Shown: one piece after another, positions 1 to 8,580 of the stretch
How the letters are laid out: each line of letters begins with the position of its first letter
Numbering within the stretch: position 1 is the first letter of the stretch
Assembly (NCBI GenBank): GCA_964419445.1
Contig: CAYQPE010000002.1
Coordinates: forward strand, 1-61,110
DNA: 61,110 bases
Direction of reading: 5' to 3'
DNA from: JABHHG01 sp964419445
GTDB lineage: Bacteria > Fidelibacterota > Marinisomatia > SCGC-AAA003-L08 > D37C17
Notes under the pieces: generated by a model
Told to the model about the DNA's origin: nothing
Database searches by the model: none
What the model saw: the letters and a program-made list of their open reading frames with translations, nothing else
Translations under genes and position numbers: made by a program

Positions 1-154
1 TCTGCTTAAACCACAGTTCATAAGTTTGATGAATGATAATGAATAGCATTTCATCATGGACAGGGGTTTGATTCTCAACAGATTTAAGACCTTGAGAATC
101 TAATAATTGTTCAAGTTGTAAATATTCTCCGTAGGATATTTTTTTATTTTTCAT
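1..154 (-). CDS. kynA: Tryptophan 2,3-dioxygenase, N-terminal fragment cut by the window edge
   Basis: The reading frame starts at an ATG and runs off the left end of the window, giving 51 visible residues. They contain HDEMLFIIIHQTYELWFKQ, the strongly conserved N-terminal heme-side motif of tryptophan 2,3-dioxygenase, preceded by YGEYLQLEQLL, which also fits the family. The enzyme is a cytoplasmic heme dioxygenase that opens the indole ring of tryptophan to N-formylkynurenine, the first step of the kynurenine pathway. An AGGT element lies about 10 bases upstream of the ATG. It lies just downstream of the DUF4286 gene on the same strand, so the two may be co-transcribed. Only the N-terminus is visible, so integrity cannot be judged. 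Confidence 0.9.
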   Translation of the reverse strand, partial: MKNKKISYGEYLQLEQLLDSQGLKSVENQTPVHDEMLFIIIHQTYELWFKQ

Positions 155-215
155 ATAAATATTACCTGTGATATGATTGTTTAATTTATGTGGATTTACT
201 CTAGGTTAGAAATGG

Positions 216-515
216 TTATTTGACTATTTTCATAACACGTCGAGTAGCTGAAAAATTATCTCCAAACCGTGAAACCCCATCCCTTCTCATTTGATTTGCT
301 TGATGAGAAAAGTATGATTTTAATTTATCAATACTCTCAATCTCATATTGAACTGTAAGAAAAGTGTAGTCTTGAGAAGAATCTACATCTTTAAATATTT
401 TAGCATGAATAAACCCATCAATTTCAAGCATTTCAGAAACATGAATGGAAAGCCACGCTTTAAATTGAGTGAGTATAGAGTTTTTAATTTTTAGATTTAC
501 TTCGTATATAACCAT
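216..515 (-). CDS. DUF4286 family protein
   Basis: A 99-residue soluble protein without a signal peptide or membrane segment. It begins MVIYEVNLKI and ends with a block containing DGVSRFGDNFSATRRV; both are typical of the small DUF4286 family, which is common in Bacteroidetes and relatives. The fold is probably a ferredoxin-like dimeric alpha/beta barrel (inference). No biochemical function is known to me. It lies immediately upstream of the tryptophan dioxygenase gene and diverges from purL across a 94-bp intergenic region. Confidence 0.75.
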   Translation of the reverse strand: MVIYEVNLKIKNSILTQFKAWLSIHVSEMLEIDGFIHAKIFKDVDSSQDYTFLTVQYEIESIDKLKSYFSHQANQMRRDGVSRFGDNFSATRRVMKIVK

Positions 516-564
516 AAATAATCAAAATTTATAATGAAATTTAGATTCAATATTGGCAAAAGTC

Positions 565-581
565 AGTGTAAATTTCACACT
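565..581. promoter_or_regulatory. Operator-like dyad in the divergent region upstream of purL
   Basis: The 17-bp sequence AGTGTAAATTTCACACT is a near-palindrome with 5-bp arms (AGTGT/ACACT) around an AT-rich core. It sits about 28 bp before the purL start codon in the 94-bp region shared with the divergent DUF4286 gene. Position and symmetry suggest a repressor site or part of a promoter. No convincing -35/-10 pair was identified, and a link to any regulator is guesswork. Confidence 0.3.
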
Positions 582-609
582 CTTTTCCCCCTTATAAACA
601 GGAGCTTTT

Positions 610-2835
610 GTGCTACAGGAACCAACAATAAATTTAGAAGTGGCTAAGGAACATGGCCTTAGCGAAAATGAATTTTTACGTATTCAAGAAATTTTAGGCA
701 GAATGCCCAATTATGTAGAATTGGGTATTTTTTCAGTGATGTGGAGTGAACATTGCTCTTATAAAAGTTCAATAAAAGTTTTAAAAACTTTACCTCGAGA
801 TGGTGGAAAACTGTTAGTCGGAGCCGGTGAAGAAAATGCAGGTCTTGTGGATTTAGGTGATGGTTTAGCTACCGCATTTAAAATTGAATCTCACAACCAT
901 CCTTCAGCCGTTGAGCCTTATGAGGGTGCAGCAACAGGTGTTGGTGGGATTATGCGTGATATTTTTACAATGGGGGCACGGCCAATCGCTTCAATGAATT
1001 CCCTTCGTTTCGGTAGCCTTGAACGAGCACGAAATAGATTTCTACTGGACCATGTCGTTGAGGGTATTGCCGATTATGGTAATTGCTTGGGAATCCCTAC
1101 TGTTGGCGGTGAAGTTGTTGTTGAAGATTGTTATTCTGGAAATCCCTTAGTAAATGCTATGTCTGTGGGAATTGTAGATACTAACCATGTTGCCAGTGCA
1201 ACTGCTGAAGGTACAGGTAATCCTGTATTTATAGTTGGATCATCAACGGGTAGGGATGGAATTCATGGTGCTACATTTGCCTCTGTAGAATTGACAGAAG
1301 AAACTGAATCAAAACGCTCAAATGTTCAGGTTGGCGATCCATTTACAGAAAAATTATTGCTTGAAGCCTCTCTTGAAGTTTGTAAAAAACCTTGGCTTGT
1401 GGGCATCCAAGATATGGGTGCAGCAGGAATTACCTGTTCATGTTCTGAGATGTCTGCAAAGGGTAAGTCTGGATTGAAAATAAATCTTGATGAAGTTCCT
1501 CTTCGTGAAAAGGGAATGAATGCCTATGAGATAATGCTTTCTGAATCTCAAGAGAGAATGCTCATTGTTATTGAAAAAGGATTTGAAAAGGAGCTCGCTG
1601 CTATATTTGAAAAATGGGATTTAAACTGTACCGAAGTTGGTGTGGTAACAGATTCTGGTAACTTGGAAGTTTGGCATGGTGAACGTGTTGTTGCTGAAAT
1701 CCCATCTGAAGAATTAGTACTGGGAGGGGGTGCCCCTCAATATGATCTTCCTGTAGAGGAGCCTGAATATTTTACTTCACAAAATGAATTAGATGTAGAA
1801 TCAATTTCTGAGCCTGAAGATTTTAATAAGGTATTACTTAAACTGTTGGCTGCTCCAAATATTACCAGTAAGCGATATGTGTATCGCCAATATGATTCTA
1901 CGGTACGCTCCAATACCGTTCAAGGTCCTGGTGGTGATGCAGCAGTTATTCGTTTAAAAGATACAGAAAAAGGATTGGCTATTAGTACCGATTGCAATGG
2001 TCGCTATGTGTACTTGAATCCAAGAATGGGCGGTAGGATTGCTGTGGCTGAAGCAGCAAGAAATGTTGTATGTGGTGGCGGTGAGCCCCTTGCAATCACC
2101 AATTGTTTAAATTTTGGTAATCCCAATGACCCCGAAGTATATTGGCAATTTAAAGAAGCTGTTACTGGAATGGGAGAAATGTGCAGAGCACTAAATACGC
2201 CAGTAACTGGAGGGAATGTAAGTTTCTATAATGAAACTGTTGATACCGCTGTTTATCCTACACCAGTTATTGGTATGGTGGGAGTATTAGATGATATCAA
2301 TCAACAAACATCATCTGAGTTTAAAGATGCTGGAGATTTTATCGTAACCATTGGTGCATTAAATGGATGCATTGGTGGCTCTGAATATTTAAAAGTAGAA
2401 CATGGGAAAATTGAAGGTCCCATACCTCCATTAAATGAAGAATTAGAGATGGGCGTACAAGAGCTATGCTTAGAAGCTATTAAAAAGGGAATTATTAAAT
2501 CAGCTCATGATTTATCTGATGGTGGATTAGCAGTAAATATCTCTGAATCACTTATTTCTTCACATTCGTCATTAGGTGCAAAACTCGATATAGATCGAAA
2601 ATTACGAAATGACGAATTATTATTTGGTGAATGCCAAAGCGTGATTGTTGTCACATTAGCAGAAGAAAACCTGTATGAACTTATCCTATTAGCGCAAGGC
2701 TTAGATGTGCATACTCAAACAATAGGACGAGTAACTGATACAGGACGATTAGTGATTAACGATTTAATTGATATAGATAAAAAACAATTAGTTGACGTAT
2801 ATCTACATACATTAGAAAACATTCTCCAGGACTAA
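610..2835 (+). CDS. purL: Phosphoribosylformylglycinamidine synthase subunit PurL
   Basis: PurL catalyses the ATP- and ammonia-dependent conversion of FGAR to FGAM, the fourth step of purine synthesis, normally with PurS and PurQ, neither of which is in this window. The 741-residue length matches the small, three-subunit form. Visible signatures are the N-terminal MWSEHCSYKSS block, the nucleotide-site segment KIESHNHPSAVEPYEGAATG near residue 92, and a second AIRS-like half beginning around residue 400 with GPGGDAAVIRL. The start is GTG, fixed by an AGGAG Shine-Dalgarno five bases upstream. Its stop overlaps the next start (TAATG), and it opens the long plus-strand gene train. purE and purM also lie in the window but in other positions. 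Confidence 0.97.
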   Translation: MLQEPTINLEVAKEHGLSENEFLRIQEILGRMPNYVELGIFSVMWSEHCSYKSSIKVLKTLPRDGGKLLVGAGEENAGLVDLGDGLATAFKIESHNHPSAVEPYEGAATGVGGIMRDIFTMGARPIASMNSLRFGSLERARNRFLLDHVVEGIADYGNCLGIPTVGGEVVVEDCYSGNPLVNAMSVGIVDTNHVASATAEGTGNPVFIVGSSTGRDGIHGATFASVELTEETESKRSNVQVGDPFTEKLLLEASLEVCKKPWLVGIQDMGAAGITCSCSEMSAKGKSGLKINLDEVPLREKGMNAYEIMLSESQERMLIVIEKGFEKELAAIFEKWDLNCTEVGVVTDSGNLEVWHGERVVAEIPSEELVLGGGAPQYDLPVEEPEYFTSQNELDVESISEPEDFNKVLLKLLAAPNITSKRYVYRQYDSTVRSNTVQGPGGDAAVIRLKDTEKGLAISTDCNGRYVYLNPRMGGRIAVAEAARNVVCGGGEPLAITNCLNFGNPNDPEVYWQFKEAVTGMGEMCRALNTPVTGGNVSFYNETVDTAVYPTPVIGMVGVLDDINQQTSSEFKDAGDFIVTIGALNGCIGGSEYLKVEHGKIEGPIPPLNEELEMGVQELCLEAIKKGIIKSAHDLSDGGLAVNISESLISSHSSLGAKLDIDRKLRNDELLFGECQSVIVVTLAEENLYELILLAQGLDVHTQTIGRVTDTGRLVINDLIDIDKKQLVDVYLHTLENILQD

Positions 2836-3971
2836 TGAGTCGCGGACGAATATTCTTTAACAGCTCTCCCAATCCTACAATTGGGGTAGAAGTTGAACTT
2901 CAAATTTTAGATAAAAACACTCTAGAATTAGCATCTGGTGCAAATGATATTTTAAGTGAATTTGAAGATAGTCTTCATGTTAAAGAAGAACTTTTAGATT
3001 CAATTATTGAAATAAATACTGGAGTATGTTCACAAATTGACGAAGTACAGGAAGACTTAGCCAATCATATTTCCCAAGTAAGAAATGTTGCTGAGCAAAA
3101 GGGTTATTCTCTTGTTTCAATTGCTACTCATCCCTTCTCAAAATGGAGAGAACAGTCTGTAACTCAAAGTGAGCGATATTTACATTTTTTAGATCGAATG
3201 CAATGGCCATTACGACGCTTACTCATTACAGGAGTTCATGTTCATATTGGTGTAGAATCCGGGGAAAAAGCTATTGCTATTAGCAATGGATTAACTCGAT
3301 ATATTCCCATGATGATTGGTCTTTCTGCAAATTCGCCATTTTTCCATAGCGAATTAACTGGATTGGCATCTACTCGGACAAAAATATTTGAAGGTTTACC
3401 CACAGCAGGATTACCTCCATTATTAAAAAATTATAGTGAATTCCAAAAATTTATGCGAACGCTCCAAAAGGCGAAATCTATAGATTCTATCCGTGAGGTA
3501 TGGTGGGATATTCGTCCTCATCCTGGATTCGGTACGGTAGAAATCCGAGTATATGATTCGGTACCATCTGTTGAAGAAATGACAAATTTAGCAGCATTGA
3601 CGCAATGTTTGGTGGTGGCATTATCAGACCATTATGATGATGGTTCCCAATTGCCAATATTAGATCCGTGGGTATTGCATGAAAATAAATGGCGGGCAAC
3701 ACGATACGGGCTAGATGCAGATATTATCATCGATGAATTAGGACATCAGCAATCATTAAAATCATTTATACTTGAAACCATAGATAGATTGGAGATGATT
3801 GCACGTGATTTGGGATGTAAATCCCAGCTTGAAAATCTTATTAATATAGTTGAAAATAATATGGCTCCATACCAGCGGCAAATAAGGATATATCAGCAAA
3901 ATGAAAGTTTACATGATATATTGAATACATCAATTGAAGAATTAAATTCAGGATATAAAGTCTATGCTTAA
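2835..3971 (+). CDS. Glutamate-cysteine ligase family 2 (GCS2/YbdK-like) carboxylate-amine ligase
   Basis: This 378-residue protein has the length and motifs of the GCS2 (YbdK) family: IGVEVELQILD near the N-terminus (usual form VGVEEEFQLVD), HVHIGVE near residue 135, and GFGTVEIRVYDSVPS near residue 233. Family members form a peptide-like bond between glutamate and an amine, commonly cysteine, giving gamma-glutamylcysteine, although many have unknown substrates. It overlaps purL by one base and the following M20 amidohydrolase by 8 bp, so translational coupling is likely. No glutathione synthetase is present nearby. A role in low-molecular-weight thiol synthesis is therefore only a possibility, as is an ATP-dependent ligation whose product the neighbouring amidohydrolase processes. 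Confidence 0.85.
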   Translation: MSRGRIFFNSSPNPTIGVEVELQILDKNTLELASGANDILSEFEDSLHVKEELLDSIIEINTGVCSQIDEVQEDLANHISQVRNVAEQKGYSLVSIATHPFSKWREQSVTQSERYLHFLDRMQWPLRRLLITGVHVHIGVESGEKAIAISNGLTRYIPMMIGLSANSPFFHSELTGLASTRTKIFEGLPTAGLPPLLKNYSEFQKFMRTLQKAKSIDSIREVWWDIRPHPGFGTVEIRVYDSVPSVEEMTNLAALTQCLVVALSDHYDDGSQLPILDPWVLHENKWRATRYGLDADIIIDELGHQQSLKSFILETIDRLEMIARDLGCKSQLENLINIVENNMAPYQRQIRIYQQNESLHDILNTSIEELNSGYKVYA

Positions 3972-5127
3972 CCATTGGATTGAAAATCATAAGCAATTTA
4001 TAATTGATTTGCGACAATGGCTGCACATGCATCCTGAAGTGGGATTTAATGAGCATGAAACTGCTGCCCATTTACAATCTGTTTTGAAAAATGTAGGCTA
4101 TGAAATTACTCAAACAGAAGCCATGAAAACAGGTTTTATCTGTGAATATGATTCTGGAATAGCTGGACCGGTTTTAGGTGTTCGTTGTGATATGGATGGG
4201 CTATTGGTTCAGGAAACATCTAATATCCCCTATAAATCCAAACATGATGGGGTAATGCATGCCTGTGGTCATGATGCCCATATGGCTATTGTAACTTCAC
4301 TGGCATTATATTTTATGGAATCAAAACCTCAAATTGATGGGAAAATTAGATTCATATTTCAGCCGGCGGAAGAGCAAGCACCGGGGGGTGCCATTGCCAT
4401 GATTGAAGGCGGTGCTATTGATGGTGTAGATCATATCATTGGCGGACATGTTTTGCCAAAATTGACTGCAGATAAAATTGGCCTAAAACATGGACCAATG
4501 GCTGCAACTGTTGAAATGATTGAAATTGAGTTAAGTGGTCCCGGTGGTCATACTTCTCGTCCTGCTGAATCGGTAGATTTGATATGGGCAATGTCCCATC
4601 TTATCATATCATTGGAAGAATCTATTCGACATCATGTTGATCAGCAAGATCCCGTAGTTCTTGCATTTGGGAAAGTGAATGGGGGACATACTTTTAATGT
4701 GCTTCCAGATAAAATTGTACTCAATGGTACATTGCGTTATTTAAATGCAGATTTAAAGGATCATCTGCATAATATATTTGATGAAACGGTAAAAGGTGTA
4801 GAAAAGATGACTGATGCAACCATTTCATGGGAAATACCATATACATCGCCAGGTGTTTTTAACGATAAATCTGTTACTGATATTTTAATTCAAGCTGCAG
4901 AAAAATCCATTGGATTTGATAGAATTGAATTTATGAAAGATTCCAGTATGGGTGGGGAAGACTTTGCATATTATCTAAAACATATTCCGGGCTCCTATTA
5001 TCGGATAGGCTGTTTTGATGGTTGCTCAACGGATGTCCATACCCCCAATTTTGATGTTGATGATAAATGTATTTTTACTGCCCTTCGAGTATTAGACGAA
5101 ACCGTTCGTATATATTTTAATCAATAG
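3964..5127 (+). CDS. M20 family amidohydrolase (M20D, N-acyl amino acid/hippurate hydrolase type)
   Basis: A cytoplasmic dinuclear-metal amidohydrolase of 387 residues. Metal-site motifs include HPEVGFNEHET near residue 23, DMDGL near residue 77, HACGHDAHM near residue 98 and QPAEEQAPGGA near residue 137, with a dimerisation domain in the middle (GPGGHTSRPAES). This arrangement is that of the M20D subfamily, which cleaves N-acyl or N-amide bonds of amino acids such as N-acetyl-amino acids, hippurate or IAA conjugates. Substrate cannot be read from sequence. The start overlaps the GCS2 ligase gene by 8 bp, so the pair may act on related amide-linked metabolites (inference). A 39-bp spacer separates it from lepA. 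Confidence 0.9.
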   Translation: MLNHWIENHKQFIIDLRQWLHMHPEVGFNEHETAAHLQSVLKNVGYEITQTEAMKTGFICEYDSGIAGPVLGVRCDMDGLLVQETSNIPYKSKHDGVMHACGHDAHMAIVTSLALYFMESKPQIDGKIRFIFQPAEEQAPGGAIAMIEGGAIDGVDHIIGGHVLPKLTADKIGLKHGPMAATVEMIEIELSGPGGHTSRPAESVDLIWAMSHLIISLEESIRHHVDQQDPVVLAFGKVNGGHTFNVLPDKIVLNGTLRYLNADLKDHLHNIFDETVKGVEKMTDATISWEIPYTSPGVFNDKSVTDILIQAAEKSIGFDRIEFMKDSSMGGEDFAYYLKHIPGSYYRIGCFDGCSTDVHTPNFDVDDKCIFTALRVLDETVRIYFNQ

Positions 5128-5166
5128 ATACTATTCAATAACTATAAAATCTTCTAAATTTCCCCT

Positions 5167-6969
5167 GTGAAAAATCAAAATATTCGAAACTTTTGCATCA
5201 TTGCGCATATTGACCACGGTAAATCAACATTGGCGGATAGACTATTAGAGTCAACGGGTACCCTTACTGCAAACCAAATGCAAAGCCAAGTCCTTGATGA
5301 TATGGATTTGGAACGAGAACGTGGGATTACCATTAAATCACATCCAATACAAATGGAATATAAGCATTCTAATGGTGAGACCTACATTTTTAATCTTATT
5401 GATACGCCTGGACACGTTGATTTTACTTATGAAGTATCACGTTCGTTAGCTGCTTGTGAAGGTGCTCTATTATTAGTGGATGCAGCGCAAGGAGTAGAAG
5501 CGCAAACCGTTTCAAATGCATATTTAGCCATTGATGCAGATTTAGAAATTATTCCCGTTATAAATAAAATTGATATGCCAAATGCTGATCCTGAATCTGC
5601 TACTGAACAGCTCATAGAATTGCTTGGATGTAATGAAGAGCAGATTGTACAAATAAGTGCAAAACAGGGAATTGGTATTGATGGAATTTTTGATGCCATA
5701 GTAAATTTCGTTCCAGCTCCACGAGAGTCTGAAATGGATGAATCAAGAGCGTTAATTTTTGATTCAAATTTTGATCAGTTTAGAGGTGTTGTTCCATATG
5801 TGCGCGTATTTGATGGTTATCTTGAAAAAGGGATGACGGCTCAATATTTTGCCAAGCCTGGAAATCACGAAATAGTAGAAGTGGGAATTTTAAAATTGAA
5901 TAAAGTCCCAGTAAAACGTCTAGAAGCAGGGCAAGTAGGATATGTAGTTACCAATCTAAAGGATGTTTCAGAAATTAGTGTGGGTGACACTATGACTTCT
6001 AAGGAGAAAAAGGCAACCGAACCTTTACCTGGGTACCAACCCATAAAGCCCATGGTATTTAGCGGCCTTTATCCTATTGACTCAAAAGATTATGAAGATT
6101 TACGAGTAAGTCTAGAGAAATTAAAACTTAATGATGCTGCATTAACATTTGAGCCCAACACGTCCACAGCCCTTGGTTTTGGATTCCGTTGTGGATTTTT
6201 AGGTCCTTTACACATGGAAATTGTTCAAGAGCGACTTGAACGTGAATTCAACATGAATTTGATTACCACCTCACCAAATGTTAGCTATAAAGTAGATATG
6301 AAGAATGGTAGCCAAATTATGGTTGAGAATCCATCGGATATGCCTGTATCTGGAGATATGGACACCATTTGGGAACCCTATATCCGTGCAGAAATTATTA
6401 CTCCATCGGAATATATTGGTGCCATAATGAATCTATGTATTTCGCGGCGAGGTACCTATGAATCAACAAATTATTTAACACAAAGTAAGGTTCAGCTTCA
6501 TTTTTTAATGCCGTTAGGTGAAGTAATCTATGAGTTTTTTGAAAAGTTAAAATCATCAACTCGGGGCTATGCCAGCCTTGATTATGAAATTATAGAAAAT
6601 CGCCCAGGCGACTTACAACGACTTGATATTAAAATTGCAGGTGAAGTGGTTGATGCGTTGAGTATAATTGTACACAAAGATAATGCATACAAGCAAGGGT
6701 CGCAATTATGTAAACGGTTGAAAAAAGAAATTCATCGTCAACAATTTGAGATTCCAATACAATCTGCAGTAGGCGCAAAAATAGTCTCTCGTGAAACGGT
6801 TAAAGCATTACGTAAGAATGTTACTGCAAAATGCTATGGTGGTGATATTTCACGTAAACGAAAATTGCTTGAAAAACAAAAAGCAGGTAAAAAACGAATG
6901 AAGCAAATCGGTTCAGTTGAATTACCGCAAGAAGCCTTTTTGGCAGTTCTGAAAATCGACGATGAATAA
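5167..6969 (+). CDS. lepA: Elongation factor 4 (LepA), ribosome back-translocase GTPase
   Basis: LepA is a conserved ribosome-binding GTPase implicated in back-translocation and in 30S biogenesis. The 600 residues match the family length. The G domain shows IAHIDHGKSTLADRLLE (P-loop), RERGITIKS (switch I), DTPGHVDFTYEVSRSL (G3) and NKIDMP (G4). The C-terminus carries the LepA-specific domain with KRLKKEIHRQQFEIPIQ and AKCYGGDISRKRKLLEKQK. The start codon is GTG with no clear Shine-Dalgarno; it is chosen because MKNQNIRNFCIIAHIDHG aligns with the usual LepA N-terminus. The end overlaps the CPBP protease gene by 8 bp. Confidence 0.97.
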   Translation: MKNQNIRNFCIIAHIDHGKSTLADRLLESTGTLTANQMQSQVLDDMDLERERGITIKSHPIQMEYKHSNGETYIFNLIDTPGHVDFTYEVSRSLAACEGALLLVDAAQGVEAQTVSNAYLAIDADLEIIPVINKIDMPNADPESATEQLIELLGCNEEQIVQISAKQGIGIDGIFDAIVNFVPAPRESEMDESRALIFDSNFDQFRGVVPYVRVFDGYLEKGMTAQYFAKPGNHEIVEVGILKLNKVPVKRLEAGQVGYVVTNLKDVSEISVGDTMTSKEKKATEPLPGYQPIKPMVFSGLYPIDSKDYEDLRVSLEKLKLNDAALTFEPNTSTALGFGFRCGFLGPLHMEIVQERLEREFNMNLITTSPNVSYKVDMKNGSQIMVENPSDMPVSGDMDTIWEPYIRAEIITPSEYIGAIMNLCISRRGTYESTNYLTQSKVQLHFLMPLGEVIYEFFEKLKSSTRGYASLDYEIIENRPGDLQRLDIKIAGEVVDALSIIVHKDNAYKQGSQLCKRLKKEIHRQQFEIPIQSAVGAKIVSRETVKALRKNVTAKCYGGDISRKRKLLEKQKAGKKRMKQIGSVELPQEAFLAVLKIDDE

Positions 6970-7690
6970 TAACAACGAAGGATATTTTTATGCCTCTAAA
7001 AATATTCTTTATAGTTTATTACTCATTTTCCCAATGTTATTCCTTTATGAAATTTTAGGCTTTATCCAAAATTATGGCTCACATTATTATATTCGTAATG
7101 GTGCAGATGCCATCATCAGGCATCTATTCTCTCTTTTTGGCGAAAATGCACATTTATATTATGGTTTATCACTCTTTATTTTATTTGTAGTCGTTTTTAT
7201 TAAAAACTTCAGATTTATTAAAAATAATACAATAAAAATTCATTTTTTAGCAATGATGATTTTTGAAAGTTTAATATGGAGCTTAGCCTTGCTAATTTGT
7301 ATTAAATGTTTTGCGTCCATTTTGTTATCATCACCCTATTCAGATAATTTATTAGAACAGTTCTATTTATCAATAGGTGCAGGTGTATGGGAGGAGCTCC
7401 TTTTTCGTTTTGGACTACTTTCCCTTTTGATTTTATTTTTTAAGAAAATATTAAACTATTCGATATTTTTTTCACAATTTATGTCAATTTTTATCTCTGG
7501 TGTAATTTTTTCGCTTTTTCACTACATTGGTATTTTTGGCGATGTTTTCACTTGGTATAGCTTTTCATTACGTAGTATTGCAGGATTTTTTTTAGGCTCA
7601 ATTTTTCTATTTAGAGGATTGGGAATTTCTGTATATACTCATATTTTTTATGATATGATTTTAGTAAGTATTCCTACATTTAGTTTATAA
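6962..7690 (+). CDS. CPBP family intramembrane metalloprotease (Rce1/CAAX-like)
   Basis: A multi-pass membrane protein of 242 residues with roughly six to eight hydrophobic segments. It carries the CPBP/Abi signature: WEELLFRFGLLS near residue 140 (EExxxR motif), SLFHY near residue 183, and a final HIFYD near residue 228 that supplies the last conserved histidine. Characterised relatives are glutamic-type intramembrane proteases acting on prenylated or small membrane substrates, and bacterial members are mostly of unknown target. It overlaps lepA by 8 bp and precedes lgt by 11 bp. Aromatic and AT-rich codon use matches its neighbours, so transfer is not suggested. Confidence 0.85.
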   Translation: MNNNNEGYFYASKNILYSLLLIFPMLFLYEILGFIQNYGSHYYIRNGADAIIRHLFSLFGENAHLYYGLSLFILFVVVFIKNFRFIKNNTIKIHFLAMMIFESLIWSLALLICIKCFASILLSSPYSDNLLEQFYLSIGAGVWEELLFRFGLLSLLILFFKKILNYSIFFSQFMSIFISGVIFSLFHYIGIFGDVFTWYSFSLRSIAGFFLGSIFLFRGLGISVYTHIFYDMILVSIPTFSL

Positions 7691-7701
7691 TTTGGAGAAT
7701 T

Positions 7702-8580
7702 ATGTATCCTGAAATTTTGAGAATTGGAGATTTTGTTATCTCATCCTATGGATTTATGATGGTTATTGCTTTTTTATTTGGCAATTATTTACTCCGGAAG
7801 GATATGGAGAAGTTAGGCAAAGATCCATTGTTAGCAGATGATTTAACATTTCAAGCAGCACTTGGTGGAATTTTAGGTGCAAAATTTTACTATATTATTG
7901 AAAATATTCCCTCAGGAAGGGCCGCAGAGAATATTACTGGCTTGGGTGATATTTTTGCAGGAATTTTCACTTTAAATGGAAGCCTTATTGCTAGTGGTAT
8001 TCAGAATTTTGGCTCAGGTATGGTTTTCTTAGGTGGTTTTATTGGAGGTATGATAGCCGTTGGTTGGTTTGCAAAACGTAACAATATTACATTTTGGGAT
8101 GTTGCTGATTGGACATCACCTTATGTTGTGTTGGGACACGGAATTGGTCGAATTGGCTGTATACTGGTTGGTGATGATTATGGACGTCCAACTGATTTAC
8201 CTTGGGCAGTGGCTTTTCCCAATGGGCTACCTATTTCAAATGCTGGAAATTTAAGAGCTATGGGGGTGGATATAGATCCATCAATTCCATACAATCAAGT
8301 ATTGGCTTGCCATCCAACTCAAGTGTATGAAATGGCAGCATATTTCATAATTTTCTTATATTTACGCCATTATGTAAAAACAAAACAGCTATTTCCTGGA
8401 CAAGTATTTTTTGAGTACTTATTTTTGGCAGGATTTGCACGCTTTGTAATTGAGTTTATTCGACTTAATCCCGCGTATTTATTTGGTCTTTCAGGGGCAC
8501 AATTAATCTCTGCCTTAATGATGGTAATTGGGACGTACTTCTTTTATACAAAAAGAAAAAAAATAGGTCTTGATAAATAG
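7702..8580 (+). CDS. lgt: Prolipoprotein diacylglyceryl transferase
   Basis: Lgt transfers a diacylglyceryl group from phosphatidylglycerol to the lipobox cysteine of prolipoproteins in the inner membrane. The 292-residue protein has about seven membrane segments and the family signature GHGIGRIGCILVGDDYG around residue 145, plus HPTQVYEM near residue 201, the conserved C-terminal half motif. The N-terminus ISSYGFMMVIAF is also typical. GGAG lies just before the ATG. Its stop is directly followed by the TTG start of rnr. A putative lipoprotein substrate, the DUF4837 protein, is encoded three genes downstream. Confidence 0.95.
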   Translation: MYPEILRIGDFVISSYGFMMVIAFLFGNYLLRKDMEKLGKDPLLADDLTFQAALGGILGAKFYYIIENIPSGRAAENITGLGDIFAGIFTLNGSLIASGIQNFGSGMVFLGGFIGGMIAVGWFAKRNNITFWDVADWTSPYVVLGHGIGRIGCILVGDDYGRPTDLPWAVAFPNGLPISNAGNLRAMGVDIDPSIPYNQVLACHPTQVYEMAAYFIIFLYLRHYVKTKQLFPGQVFFEYLFLAGFARFVIEFIRLNPAYLFGLSGAQLISALMMVIGTYFFYTKRKKIGLDK

